Assembly: GCA_030824585.1 (NCBI GenBank)
Contig: JAVBXM010000008.1
Span: forward strand, 1 to 64,000
Length of the DNA stretch: 64,000 bases
Origin: Phaeospirillum sp.
GTDB lineage: Bacteria > Pseudomonadota > Alphaproteobacteria > Rhodospirillales > Magnetospirillaceae
Reading direction: 5' to 3'
The notes beneath the pieces are model-generated. The model did no database searches, was not told the DNA's origin, and saw only the letters and a program-made list of their open reading frames with translations. Shown piece after piece: positions 28,801 to 37,936 of the stretch (position 1 is its first letter; every line of letters starts with the position of its first letter). The position numbers were made by a program, and so were the translations under genes.

Positions 28801-31761
28801 TCAGAAGTCCAGACGCACCTGAAGCGTACCATTGTGCCCCACATAGCCGTCCTTGAGTTCGGCATCGTAATTGGCGGACACGCTGACCTGATCGGCGGTG
28901 GCGATGGTCAGGCCGGTGCCCAGCACGGCGCTGTCCTGTGCGGGCTTCACCCCGGTGTTGGTGAAGGCCGAGCCGCCGGCCGAGAACCGGGCGGTCTGGC
29001 TGGGGGCGTTGTCGCGGAATTCGTGGAACCACGTCGCCCGCAATTCGGGAACCAGACGGGAGGTCCCGTTGCTGAACGACTTTGCGGCCTTCACCCCCAG
29101 GCCGCCGCGCAGCGAAATGGCGGTCTGCTCCTCCACCGACAGATTGGCCCCCGGCGCCCCGGTTTCCTCGTAGGCCTCCTGCCGCAGCAGGCTGTAGGCC
29201 AATGAGGCATTGGGGGTGATCAGCGTGTTGGCGATCAGCAGCGGATAGCCGCCTGCCATCTGGGCAGTGTACTGGTTGCCGTAATAGCTGCCCTTGGCCT
29301 CGGTTCCCAGGAAGTTGATGGCGCGGGTGCTGTCGTAGTGGTGACGGCCATAGACCAGGGTGGCGTCCACATACCAGGGCGCGCCGGTGTAGTTGGCGTA
29401 GAGCGTGCCCTGATAGCTGTCGATGTCGGAGCCGCTACCCGAGGAACCGCCCTTGGCGTCCACCTTGGTGCGGGCATAGGAGAACGCCGCGCCGAGACGC
29501 AGCGGACCGGCGACCTGGACATCGCCGCCGACAGCCAGGCCGCCGGTGGTGGCGTCGAAGCCGTCCTGTCCCTTGCGGCTATCCTGGCTGCCGGTGAAGC
29601 CGAGCCCTTGCATCCACAGTCCCAGGCCGCGCAGGCTTTCACCGCTGGCGATACCCGTCACGCCGCCCGCCTGGGCGGTACGCACATTGGCGGCGCGGGT
29701 GGTGACGGTGTTGACGTTGGCGGTGGTGGCCGCCGTCGATCCCGAGGTGGTGGCGGCGGCGACGCTGGTGTTGGGCGCCAATTGCTTGACCGCCTTGTCC
29801 ACTTCGGCCTGCGAGGACAGGTTGGAAATGATGTTCACAATCCGCTGCACGCCCGCATTGCTGGAAGAGGCGATGGAGGTCAGGGCGCTCGCTGCCCCTT
29901 GCGCTCCGGAACTGCTGACCAGCGAGGTCAGTTCCTTCTTGCTGGCGACCAGATAGACGTCGCTAATGTCCTGGCCCAGGCTGGCATCGTCGCCGCGCAG
30001 CACCGACCACGACACCAGGGCGCTGTTGGTCGCCGTCACGGTGCCCACGCTCGCCGTTCCGGTGCCGTCCACCAGGATGTAGCGGGCGCCGTTGGAAATG
30101 GTCAGCGCGTTGACCGTCGGCGTCACGGTGGTGCCATTGCCCAGCGTTGCCACGCCGGCCGCCGTGATATGGGTGATGTTGCTGGTATTGCCCGCACCCG
30201 AGGTGTTGCCGTCGCCGCCGATGGCGAGCTTGATCACGCTGCCGGAAGTGGTGGTGAACGCTCCGGTCGAACTGTTGGAACCGGCGGCCAGGGTAGTGGT
30301 GCCGCCGCCGTTGATGAGGTTCAGCGTACCGCCGTTCAGAACCAGATCGCCGTGCAGGGTGTCGCCCGACGAGCAGCCGTTGGCGCTGCACAGGCCCAGG
30401 GTTGCGCTGCTGTTCACCGTGGTGGTGCCGACATAATAGCTGCTGTTGTCCAGATCGACCGAGCCGCCGTTGAGGATGACGGCTTTCAGGCTTTTGCCAT
30501 TCTGCCCCATGTCGGCATAGATGTTGGTGCTGCCGTCGAAGGCCACGGTGCCCTGCCCATTGGTGTTGGCGGTGACGGCGCCGTAGATGGTCTTGCCGCT
30601 ACCCATGGTCAGGGTGTGGTCGCCGCCGAACGTCACCGGAATATTGATGGCGGTCGTGCCGATGGTGCCGTTGACGGTGGAGTTTCCGCCGACCGCCACC
30701 GCTGTACTGCCGCTCTGGCCGGTGACGTTGCCGGCGATGGTGCCGCCGTTGACATTGAGGGTATCGCCGCTGCCCAGCTTGACGTTGCCGCTGATGGTGC
30801 CGGTATTGGTGACGGTGATGTGGTTGGTGGCCGAGGTGTTGCCGGTCAGGTCGATGGCGCCGCCGCCGCTGCCGGCGGTGATGGTGCCGGCATTGGTGAT
30901 GGTGCTGGCCCCACCGACATTGCCGACCACCATGATGGCGGTGCCACCAGCCCCCAAGGCTTCAATGGTGCTGCCCGCATTGTTCGTAACCTGAAAAGTC
31001 GGGGCAAAGGCCGGTTCGTCAGAGTGGCCGATCTGAATGGCGTTCCTACTTAGCCCCGTGATCCTGCTCGCCGTGGTGCCGTTGCCGTTCGTGACGGTGA
31101 TGGCACCGTTTGTGGCAAGGGCAACGCCGTAACCACCCTGCAGCACCCCGTTCACGTTGTTGATGGTAACATCACCCGTGGCGTGGGAGAGGACGGCGGC
31201 AGAATCGCCGTTTGCCACCAGGATCTGCCCGGTCGATGTGGCCGATCCCTGATTAAGAACAAGGCCGCCAGCGGTTGCGGAACCACCATCAATCCCGATT
31301 CGGATGCCGGTGCTGGATGTGCCAAGCGCCTGGATGGTGGCGTTGCCTATGGTGCCATTGTTGATGGTCGTCACGCTCGATCCAGCGAGGTTGATGACCG
31401 CATTGGAGCTGTGGCCGTTCGCGATGATGCCCTGATTGTTGATCGTGCCGATATTGGTGCCGCCGGGGGCCGAATAAACAGCGACCCCCAGGGGGGCATC
31501 ACTGCCTGCATCACGGTTCACGATACCCGCCCCGTGATTTACGGTCAGGGTACCGCCGTTTCCAACGATTTGGTTGACCGCCGTGGCGGGCGAGGTTGCC
31601 GAGTCGGCAACCGATTGATTGATGTCGCCCGTGCCGCCCGTCACATCGACGGTGCAGTCTTGGCCTGCCGCCATTGCTCCTGGGGTACAGATCGCATAAG
31701 CGGGAGCCGTAGCCAGCAGCGCAAGCGCCGACGATCCACCAAGCAGAATTTTTCTGAACAT
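28801..31761 (-). CDS. Autotransporter (type Va) outer-membrane protein
   Basis: 986 residues from ATG 31761 (another ATG three codons upstream is too close to the GAGGAAG site). Signal peptide FRKILLGGSSALALLATAPAYA. The passenger (25-690) is Gly/Thr/Asn-rich with repeated beta-helix rungs such as VNGTIGTTAINIPVTFGGDH and NAGTITAGSGG, followed by a helical linker near 640-680 (SSQAEVDKAVKQLAPNTS). The C-terminal 280 residues form the 12-strand barrel, beginning near RGLGLWMQGLG and ending in the terminal Phe of TLQVRLDF. It likely acts as an adhesin or surface protein. Only one cysteine pair is in the passenger (GLCSANGCSSG). Ends at a clear terminator. Confidence 0.92.
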   Translation of the reverse strand: MFRKILLGGSSALALLATAPAYAICTPGAMAAGQDCTVDVTGGTGDINQSVADSATSPATAVNQIVGNGGTLTVNHGAGIVNRDAGSDAPLGVAVYSAPGGTNIGTINNQGIIANGHSSNAVINLAGSSVTTINNGTIGNATIQALGTSSTGIRIGIDGGSATAGGLVLNQGSATSTGQILVANGDSAAVLSHATGDVTINNVNGVLQGGYGVALATNGAITVTNGNGTTASRITGLSRNAIQIGHSDEPAFAPTFQVTNNAGSTIEALGAGGTAIMVVGNVGGASTITNAGTITAGSGGGAIDLTGNTSATNHITVTNTGTISGNVKLGSGDTLNVNGGTIAGNVTGQSGSTAVAVGGNSTVNGTIGTTAINIPVTFGGDHTLTMGSGKTIYGAVTANTNGQGTVAFDGSTNIYADMGQNGKSLKAVILNGGSVDLDNSSYYVGTTTVNSSATLGLCSANGCSSGDTLHGDLVLNGGTLNLINGGGTTTLAAGSNSSTGAFTTTSGSVIKLAIGGDGNTSGAGNTSNITHITAAGVATLGNGTTVTPTVNALTISNGARYILVDGTGTASVGTVTATNSALVSWSVLRGDDASLGQDISDVYLVASKKELTSLVSSSGAQGAASALTSIASSSNAGVQRIVNIISNLSSQAEVDKAVKQLAPNTSVAAATTSGSTAATTANVNTVTTRAANVRTAQAGGVTGIASGESLRGLGLWMQGLGFTGSQDSRKGQDGFDATTGGLAVGGDVQVAGPLRLGAAFSYARTKVDAKGGSSGSGSDIDSYQGTLYANYTGAPWYVDATLVYGRHHYDSTRAINFLGTEAKGSYYGNQYTAQMAGGYPLLIANTLITPNASLAYSLLRQEAYEETGAPGANLSVEEQTAISLRGGLGVKAAKSFSNGTSRLVPELRATWFHEFRDNAPSQTARFSAGGSAFTNTGVKPAQDSAVLGTGLTIATADQVSVSANYDAELKDGYVGHNGTLQVRLDF

Positions 31762-31975
31762 TTGCCCCATCTTCCTCTGTTTCTATGCGTGTGGGCGACC
31801 ACCACCCACCCGAAAGCTACCGCCCCATCCCCCCCAGATTTCGGCGGGCCTTAGAGGTCTTTGGGCCTGCAACGCTCGCAATCGGCGGTTTTAATGCCGG
31901 GATGCTATCAGCAAACTCGCATAACAGAAAATATATTTTCTCGTCAGGCGACGTTGATGCTCCTCAGATTTCGAT

Positions 31976-32257
31976 GTGAACGCTCAGCAACATTTCGGAA
32001 CGGCGCTGCGACGCCTGCGCACCGACCGCGACCTGACCCAAGAGGAGGTCGCGTTTCGGGCCGGTATCTCAGTCCCCTATCTGCGGGGATTGGAGGCGGG
32101 GCGGTATAACCCCACGCTCAACGTGATTTTCGATCTTGGCAGGGCGCTGGATATTCATCCGTCAGCGCTATTGGAAGGCATCCCGAAGGACGCCCCCACC
32201 CGAGACCCTGACCGCAAACGGCCAGGACCGCCTGAGGGAACGGTGCGGAAATCCTAA
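31976..32257 (+). CDS. XRE-family transcriptional regulator
   Basis: 93 residues from a GTG. Helix-turn-helix of the Cro/C1 type: FGTALRRLRTDRDLTQEEVA, recognition helix SVPYLRGLEAGRYNP, then LNVIFDLGRALDIHPSALL. The charged, proline-rich tail is variable. It lies divergent from the autotransporter gene (205 bases between starts) and convergent with the Gp2-like gene, so it could control either. Its operator cannot be pointed to. Confidence 0.85.
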   Translation: MNAQQHFGTALRRLRTDRDLTQEEVAFRAGISVPYLRGLEAGRYNPTLNVIFDLGRALDIHPSALLEGIPKDAPTRDPDRKRPGPPEGTVRKS

Positions 32258-32307
32258 TGGTCAGGCGCAAATGTCTGTCCCAAGGATTGGCCCTTTGCGC
32301 ACCATCG

Positions 32308-32892
32308 CTACCTGAGTTGTGAATACCCATACTCCCGCACCCGGTACGGGGCATTACCCTTGGTGTGGGTCTTCGCCAGATAGGATGCGCGGGACAACAC
32401 ATAGGCGCGAGAGTTGTCAAACTCCTGACTTTGTTCGTCAAATTCTTGGCCGGAAGCCTTGTCCCTCGGTCGGAGGAGCATGATGCCGTTGTAAGCCGCA
32501 ATCCCGTTGTGGTCATGGTTGCAATGGTCAATCAGTCCCCTTGCACTGACACCAATGATGTTCCCCCAGAGCCGCTCGGCTGCGCTGAAAATCCTGTATG
32601 GGCTCGTCACTTCGTGTCCATCCACGAATACCATGAGGTGATAGTGTGGATTTTCCGATGTCTTCTGCTCCCGTGTCCATATGTACTGAACTTCAATGCC
32701 GTGGAAGCCTAAGCCTTCCCTTAGTCTCTTGGTCATATCCCCGATTTCTCTATTCAATCCGTCATGGGGGTAGTCAGCAGGAAACCTAACGTCTATCCGA
32801 ACACAAAGAACTCTGGAAAATCGCTCAGTCATCCTATCGCAGGTATTTTCGATGACATCCATGATGTCTCGCCTTATTCTCCGATCAATCAT
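32308..32892 (-). CDS. Inovirus Gp2 / YagK-YfjJ family protein
   Basis: 194 residues from ATG 32892, which has AAGGGAG 8 bases upstream (ATG 32919 has none). The core VLCVRIDVRFPADYP, then EVQYIWTREQKTSENPHYHLMVFVDGH and ERLWGNIIG matches the YagK/YfjJ C-terminal family (inovirus-type Gp2) found in prophage islands. HYH within PHYHLMVF looks like the HxH metal site of HUH replication initiators; a Tyr in the following NSRAYVLSRASYLAKTHTKG could be the nucleophile. A rolling-circle or prophage role is inference. Confidence 0.75.
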   Translation of the reverse strand: MIDRRIRRDIMDVIENTCDRMTERFSRVLCVRIDVRFPADYPHDGLNREIGDMTKRLREGLGFHGIEVQYIWTREQKTSENPHYHLMVFVDGHEVTSPYRIFSAAERLWGNIIGVSARGLIDHCNHDHNGIAAYNGIMLLRPRDKASGQEFDEQSQEFDNSRAYVLSRASYLAKTHTKGNAPYRVREYGYSQLR

Positions 32893-33129
32893 TGGCTTAA
32901 CTCCCTTGCTAGTTTTCATAGTATGAGGGAGGTTATCACCAGTAACTCTGAGCTCGTTTCTTGATGTTATTGATGGCTATTACAAATAACCCCTCACAGT
33001 CACAAGCGTCATGGGCGGCAAAAGTCGGCTGGAATCAGCAATCCAGCGCGATTTTTGGGCTATAAATGCGCGTTTTATCGCGTTTTGCGGATGTGCGGAT
33101 GTCCGCGACTTAACTCTTCGACTCCCCCC

Positions 33130-33161
33130 AAAAAAAGACGGCCTGGGCTCTCCCCAAGCCG
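33130..33161 (-). terminator. Intrinsic terminator of the VWA gene
   Basis: CGGCTTGGG and CCCAGGCCG (one mismatch) form a hairpin on the reverse strand, followed by TCTTTTTTT. It starts 6 bases after the stop of the reverse gene at 33167. Confidence 0.8.
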
Positions 33162-33166
33162 CCCCC

Positions 33167-34654
33167 TTACACGAGCGTTTGCTCCAACATGGAAAAGACC
33201 GCCCTCGGCAATTCGCCGATGGTCGCGATCACCCGGCTGCGACCGGGCAGCAGGGTGGTGATGTGAGAAGACTCGATGCCGAGGCCATAGACCTCGACGC
33301 CCTGGGCCGCTGCTGCTTTGATGGCGGCCCGAACATTGGCGGCGCCATCGGGGCTGCCATCGGTGATGATCAACACCATGCGGCGTTGTTCCGGCAGGAT
33401 GGACAGTCGCTGCAGCACCCACCACAGGGCTTCGCCCATGGGAGTCATGCCCCTGGCTCCCACATCCTGGTATTGGCCCGGACGCTCCCCGTGTCGAAGC
33501 AGAGGAACCACCGTGCCGGGTTCGCCGCCGGGAAAGGCGGTGATCCCCACCGACACGCCAATCAGGGCCATGGCCTGGGCCACAGCGCGGCAGCACTGGT
33601 TGGCAAGGCCGATCCGTTCCCGCATGGAGCCGGAAGTGTCCAGCAGCACATGCAGAGCGGTGTTGATGGCGGGGCGAGCCTGATGGGTGGCGAATACCCG
33701 TGGATTTCCCACGGCCACACCATGGAGACGGCGGGTGTCGATTTTCCCGGCTCTGGCGGGTTTGTGCCTGACCATCCGGGATGATTGCACCAATCCATGC
33801 AGGCGTGCCCGCAGGCCCGCAATGGCATGGTCGATTGCGGCACGATCCTTGGCGTCGGTGGGCAGACGAGGTTTGTTTCCCACAATGGCGACGGTGAGGC
33901 GATTGATCTCCGTCGCGTTCCGCCCCAGAGATTTCCTCAGCACTTGCCCGAAATCGTCGGGGAGATCGTTTTCCCCGGCGGAAATCAGGCTTTGAATATC
34001 GGTACTGATCGCCAAATCCGGGGATGGATTTTGCCCAGGAGACGGAGCTGAATCCTTCAGGCAGCGGATGATCTGGCGGGCATAGTCCAGGCAGGCCAGG
34101 CTATCGGGACAGTGACCGCGCATCCGGTCCAGGACCACTTCCACATCCGGACGCAAGCCCGGCCACTGGCGGTCGATCACGGCAACGGCCTCCCGGCACC
34201 GGGTTGCCAATTCCGGCACGCTCCAGGAGCGAACCGTCAGCAGCAGCCAATCCAGAACCACGGCCACCCCCGAAGGGAGCGTTGACGCCCCCTCCAGGAA
34301 CAGGTGGCGGATCAGCCAGGTAAAATTTTGTCGGCAGCCGGGATAATATGCCGCCAGCTTGGCTTCGACCCGCCAATCCTCGAAGATGTTCCAGATGTGC
34401 CGCTCCAGCGGGGTGGTGTCGGCCTGGGAAATGGCCCGGAACTCGGTGAAGCGGACATGCGCCGCCTCGTGGTCGATATAGCCGCGCACCAAACCCAGGA
34501 AGGCGGCATCGGCTTCAGCGGGAAGGCCGGGAAGGCGGATGACCTTGCCCGTCGTGTAGGCGTCGGTGCCGCCGATCTCGACGGCAACGCCATAAGCCCG
34601 CCCCAGGGCATCGGCCAGCAGGGGCAGGCTTTGCAGGATGGCTGAATTGTGCAT
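33167..34654 (-). CDS. CobT-like VWA-domain protein
   Basis: 495 residues. An N-terminal part has DHEAAHVRFTEF (HEAAH at 62-66, a zincin-like site) and FEDWRVEAKL around 91-100, the pair of motifs seen in CobT-like proteins. The C-terminal VWA domain (from about 333) has a MIDAS site DTSGSMRE at 339-346, with the later Thr in ARGMTPMGEAL and Asp in IITDGSPDG. Encoded 15 bases after DUF3150 and with a MoxR-type ATPase gene before it: such pairs form chelatase-like machines in which the ATPase acts on the VWA protein. It is not a plain cobalamin gene here, as no cob genes are near. Confidence 0.85.
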   Translation of the reverse strand: MHNSAILQSLPLLADALGRAYGVAVEIGGTDAYTTGKVIRLPGLPAEADAAFLGLVRGYIDHEAAHVRFTEFRAISQADTTPLERHIWNIFEDWRVEAKLAAYYPGCRQNFTWLIRHLFLEGASTLPSGVAVVLDWLLLTVRSWSVPELATRCREAVAVIDRQWPGLRPDVEVVLDRMRGHCPDSLACLDYARQIIRCLKDSAPSPGQNPSPDLAISTDIQSLISAGENDLPDDFGQVLRKSLGRNATEINRLTVAIVGNKPRLPTDAKDRAAIDHAIAGLRARLHGLVQSSRMVRHKPARAGKIDTRRLHGVAVGNPRVFATHQARPAINTALHVLLDTSGSMRERIGLANQCCRAVAQAMALIGVSVGITAFPGGEPGTVVPLLRHGERPGQYQDVGARGMTPMGEALWWVLQRLSILPEQRRMVLIITDGSPDGAANVRAAIKAAAAQGVEVYGLGIESSHITTLLPGRSRVIATIGELPRAVFSMLEQTLV

Positions 34655-34669
34655 GGGAGTTTGAAGCCC

Positions 34670-35665
34670 TTACCATAGGCCGAGGGAGTCCAGCGTGGAG
34701 GCGGGTTCCATCGGCAGATCAGAGGGAAGGTCGTCGTCGTTGAAATCGGGAAAGCGATCGGCGTCCATGTCCGGAGTCTGATCCGCAGCCGGCAGGGCCA
34801 CCAGCCCGAGCAAGGCACCGTTGGGATTCTGGCCTTCGATGATCCGTTGACCGTGTTCGACCATGGCGGCGGGATCGCGGAGCAGGCAGACCAGCCCCTG
34901 AAGCCCCACCAAGGCGGTGCCGGTGATCGGCCCCTTATGGGGCACAGCCGCCAAGGCCGCGTCGATCACATCCACCAGGGGCGTCACCCGAGGCTCGACG
35001 AAGGACAGCCCGGCCAACTTGTGCCGCAGGTTTTTGATGGGAGACAGAGCCTTGGCCGTGACCTCGGCTTTCCCGGCGAAGCTCTTGTGCCACGCCTCAT
35101 CGGCCACCTTGGCGACTTCCCCGAACAGCGAACCGCCGAGGGCATTGACCGCCTCGGTCAGAGTCTGCCCGGCCTGGCCTTTGGGTGGCACGACCTTGAA
35201 CATCTGCCATGCGAAGCCCAGCCGTGCCCGCACGGTGTCGATACCCACCAGCGAGTGGGCGATCAGCGATTCCCAGCCGGGATTGTTGCCGACCCATTCC
35301 TGGATGGCCTGATCGTAGCGGGCGAGGAAGGAGTCCTTGGCGGCGGCGAAATCGGTTGCGATGACTTTCAGTCCCTCGCTCACCGGCTTGACGGCGTTTT
35401 CGGGAATCGCCCAACCGCCGAGGAACCGCATGCCGTGGCGGTCCAACAGCGCAATGGCGCGGGCCTTGAGGGTGGAGAACACCCGCAAATCCTCGGGATT
35501 GCAGACCTTCTTGCTCCCCAGCGAGGCCAGTTTTTCCGGGGGCAAATCCAGGGTGCCGAAATCGGCGGGGGTCAGTTTCTTCCTGGCGGACCAGATATTG
35601 ACATCCAGCCGCAGGGCGATGAGCTGCTTCAAAACGGTGATGTCGGTGGAGATGGCATTGGTCAT
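34670..35665 (-). CDS. DUF3150-like protein
   Basis: 331 residues, soluble, largely helical (DITVLKQLIALRLDVNIWSA at the start, LRVFSTLKARAIALLDRHGM). An acidic C-terminal tail (DMDADRFPDFNDDDLPSD) precedes the stop. The sequence and its place between a MoxR/CobS-like ATPase and a VWA protein match DUF3150 proteins of integrative elements. It starts 200 bases after the ATPase gene and is followed after 15 bases by the VWA gene. Role unknown; likely the third part of the ATPase-VWA system. Confidence 0.75.
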   Translation of the reverse strand: MTNAISTDITVLKQLIALRLDVNIWSARKKLTPADFGTLDLPPEKLASLGSKKVCNPEDLRVFSTLKARAIALLDRHGMRFLGGWAIPENAVKPVSEGLKVIATDFAAAKDSFLARYDQAIQEWVGNNPGWESLIAHSLVGIDTVRARLGFAWQMFKVVPPKGQAGQTLTEAVNALGGSLFGEVAKVADEAWHKSFAGKAEVTAKALSPIKNLRHKLAGLSFVEPRVTPLVDVIDAALAAVPHKGPITGTALVGLQGLVCLLRDPAAMVEHGQRIIEGQNPNGALLGLVALPAADQTPDMDADRFPDFNDDDLPSDLPMEPASTLDSLGLW

Positions 35666-35732
35666 GGCATTTTTCCTTTAGCAGGGTGCGGAAAAACTCC
35701 GCTTCGCGGTCGGGCGACTGCCCGAACCCGTT

Positions 35733-35841
35733 CGGAGGCGCAGCCTCCGAGCCTCCAGTTTGTTTAAAATCAATAATTTAAAAGCTGGAGGGTTGGGGAG
35801 GCTGCGCCTCCCGATTGGGGGATCGGGGGCAAAAGCCCCCG
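35733..35841. repeat. Cluster of three hairpins between the ATPase and DUF3150 genes
   Basis: CGGAGGC/GCCTCCG at 35733-35749, GGGAGGC/GCCTCCC at 35796-35812 and CGGGGGC/GCCCCCG at 35824-35841 are three stem-loops with three- or four-base loops, around an AT-rich core (TTTAAAATC to ATTTAAA). The two first share the GGAGGC core. They may set the level of downstream genes in the operon. Confidence 0.6.
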
Positions 35842-35865
35842 AATTTTGAGTTTTTCCGCAGCTTG

Positions 35866-36840
35866 TTACGAAGCGGAGGGAAACAGCCGCTGCCCCAGCT
35901 CGTGGAGCAAAGCGCGGGTGGGCGGAGAGGCGCGAAACCCCAGCGCCCGGTCGAGGGCATAGGTCACGGGCTGGATGCCCGCGCGGGCCAAGGGCTGGAA
36001 CCGCTGGGTCAGATCGGCCCAGCGGATCAAGGTGCGGGTGGAAAAGGTGACTTCGATGCTTTGGTGCCGGCCGTCGCTGTCGCCGATGAACAGGCGGCGA
36101 ACCTCGTTGGCGAATTCGACCATGGTGGAACGCAGATCGGCAGGCAGAGCCGGAGCCCGGCGTTCGAGAATCTGGAGTTCCGCCGTGGAGTCTGGGTAGG
36201 CCACCTCGCACAGCCAGAACCGATCCATGAAGGCGAGGTTCTGGCGAAGCGTGCCCTGGTAAAGCCCGGTCCCATCGGACCCGCCATTGGTGTTGGCGGT
36301 GGCGACGAAGCGGAACATCGGATGGGGCGGAATCACCTCGCCGCCGTTTTCCGGGATGCAGAGCGGCGCACCATCCAACACCCCGTTGAGCCCGGCTGCG
36401 GTGGCCGGGTCCAACAGGTCGATCTCGTTGAGCAGAAACAGCCCGCCGTGCTTCATCGCCAGGGCCAGCGGCCCGTGCTCGAAGCGCATGGAGCCGTTGT
36501 CCACGGTCAGGTGCCCGGCCAGGTCCGGGAACTCCAGCCGTCCGTGGCCGGTGACATCGAACACCGGGTAATTCAGCCGCGCCGCCACTTGGCGGACCAA
36601 GCTGGTCTTGCCGCTGCCGGTGGGACCGAAGAGGTAGAGGGGATCGCTCCCGCTCATGAACCACACCACCAAATCCCGCATGATCGCGGGGAACAGGTAG
36701 TCGGGATCAACGGCGGGAGTGTGCCGGCAGGGAGAAGCGTAGCCCTTGATTTTGCGGCCCGAAGGCTGGCCGCTGAACAAGGCTCCGGCATCGAAATCGG
36801 CAGCCGAAAGGCTGCCGATCTCCGCGAGGGGATCGGTCAT
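35866..36840 (-). CDS. MoxR/CobS-like AAA+ ATPase
   Basis: 324 residues from ATG 36840, which has GGAG 8 bases upstream. Walker A GPTGSGKTS at 72-80, Walker B with LLNEID at about 136-141, sensor 1 FVATANTNGG and an Arg-rich end region (FSTRTLIRWADLTQRF) as in MoxR/CobS ATPases. It starts an operon with DUF3150 and the VWA protein. By analogy with MoxR-VWA pairs it should remodel or load metal into a target together with the VWA protein; the target is unknown. Confidence 0.85.
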   Translation of the reverse strand: MTDPLAEIGSLSAADFDAGALFSGQPSGRKIKGYASPCRHTPAVDPDYLFPAIMRDLVVWFMSGSDPLYLFGPTGSGKTSLVRQVAARLNYPVFDVTGHGRLEFPDLAGHLTVDNGSMRFEHGPLALAMKHGGLFLLNEIDLLDPATAAGLNGVLDGAPLCIPENGGEVIPPHPMFRFVATANTNGGSDGTGLYQGTLRQNLAFMDRFWLCEVAYPDSTAELQILERRAPALPADLRSTMVEFANEVRRLFIGDSDGRHQSIEVTFSTRTLIRWADLTQRFQPLARAGIQPVTYALDRALGFRASPPTRALLHELGQRLFPSAS

Positions 36841-36946
36841 GGAATACTCCATTGAGAAGATGTGGAAATGGGGCAAACCATTGCCCCTCTTGGCATTACC
36901 GTCCGGCCTGCCTAAAATGACCCCGACCAATGCACCCGAGGGATTC

Positions 36947-37306
36947 ATGGGATCGGCATTGAACGCCAAAGGCGTCGGCACAGCCAACGCCGAAACGGTT
37001 AATGATCGTGCCAAGCTGCTGATGCACCGCTTGATCGCGCGTCGCATCCGCTCGCGCCCAGACCTCATCGAATCTGCGAAGATACGGATTGCCCAGAAAC
37101 GGCAGGCCGGGCCGTTGTTCGATTACATTCCGGAGTGGGAAAGCTTGCTGTCCCAGGACGCCGAAACCCTGTGCCGCTCCATTACCAGCCGGGGAGAAGC
37201 GATGGTGCGCTTGCGCCTTAGCTCTCCTCTGGTCGATGTCGTGGACTTCCGCGATCCTCAACTGCGTCGGCGTATCTGGCGCAAGGCCAAGCAGGGTTTG
37301 CGCTGA
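36947..37306 (+). CDS. Small protein paired with a nucleotidyltransferase
   Basis: 119 residues from ATG 36947 (GAGGG 4 bases upstream; ATG 36917 lacks a site). Helical and basic: RAKLLMHRLIARRIRSRPDLI, then FDYIPEWESLLSQDAETL, and a tail of VDFRDPQLRRRIWRKAKQGL. Its stop is one base before the ATG of the nucleotidyltransferase-like gene. This spacing is typical of toxin-antitoxin pairs, with this as likely antitoxin, but the family is not recognised. Confidence 0.6.
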   Translation: MGSALNAKGVGTANAETVNDRAKLLMHRLIARRIRSRPDLIESAKIRIAQKRQAGPLFDYIPEWESLLSQDAETLCRSITSRGEAMVRLRLSSPLVDVVDFRDPQLRRRIWRKAKQGLR

Positions 37307-37307
37307 C

Positions 37308-37874
37308 ATGTCGGGGCAGAGGACGGCTGATGATCTTTACCGGGCGGTCCGGGCGCTATCGTACCATTTCAAAACGGATACCGTGATCGTGGTCGGCAGC
37401 CAGGCGGTTCTTGTCGGCTGGCCCGAGGCCCCGGCGCTTCTTCGGATGTCCGAGGAAATCGACGCCTATCCGAACAATTACCGTGACTGGGAGCGTGACC
37501 ATCCCGGCGAAGAAGCGTCCGAGGAGATCAACGCCCTCTTCGGGTGGGGATCGCAGTTTCACGACACCCATGGCTTTTATATCGACGGCGTGAACGACGG
37601 GACGGCCAAGCTGCCGGAAGGGTGGATTTACCGCGCCGTGCGTGTCCAGGTCCGGGATGGGGACCATACCGTTTTCGCCGTGGCTCCCTGTCCCGAGGAC
37701 CTGACCGTCTCCAAGCTGTTCCGTATGGCGGAAAAGGACGAGGCGTATATCCGGGCTTGGCATGAAATCCGCCCCTTGGATGTCGAGACGGTTCTTTACC
37801 GCTTCCTCTCCATGTCCCCCGACCCGGCGATTGAAGCGCGGGCTGTCCGGTTTCTAAAAACCATTCCAACCTGA
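37308..37874 (+). CDS. Nucleotidyltransferase-like protein, DUF6036-type
   Basis: 188 residues. TVIVVGSQAVLVGWPEAPAL followed by SEEIDAYP gives a G-S...(E/D)xD pattern of minimal nucleotidyltransferases; the first catalytic acidic residue is in EEID. Later DLTVSKLFRMAEKDEAYI and a helical end fit AbiEii/DUF6036-like proteins. It follows the 119-residue gene after one base. Known relatives act as toxins that modify tRNA ends, or as their partner; for this one it is inference. Confidence 0.65.
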   Translation: MSGQRTADDLYRAVRALSYHFKTDTVIVVGSQAVLVGWPEAPALLRMSEEIDAYPNNYRDWERDHPGEEASEEINALFGWGSQFHDTHGFYIDGVNDGTAKLPEGWIYRAVRVQVRDGDHTVFAVAPCPEDLTVSKLFRMAEKDEAYIRAWHEIRPLDVETVLYRFLSMSPDPAIEARAVRFLKTIPT

Positions 37875-37936
37875 CCGCTACAGCGTGATGCCGTTGCTGC
37901 GGGCCAGTACGGATATGATGGTCTGGGCCATTGTCG

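Noticed and set aside
29338-31053. 571-codon forward frame opposite the autotransporter
   Set aside because: Repetitive Gly/Val/Ala shadow of the beta-helix repeats; the reverse frame has signal peptide, barrel and terminal Phe.
30000-31400. CRISPR-like periodic sequence
   Set aside because: The period comes from beta-helix repeats within a coding region; no exact repeats with unique spacers. The same applies to the pentapeptide repeats at 55590-55900.
35678-36664. 328-codon reverse frame overlapping the MoxR ATPase
   Set aside because: Shadow frame; the 35866-36840 frame has Walker A and B and a ribosome site.
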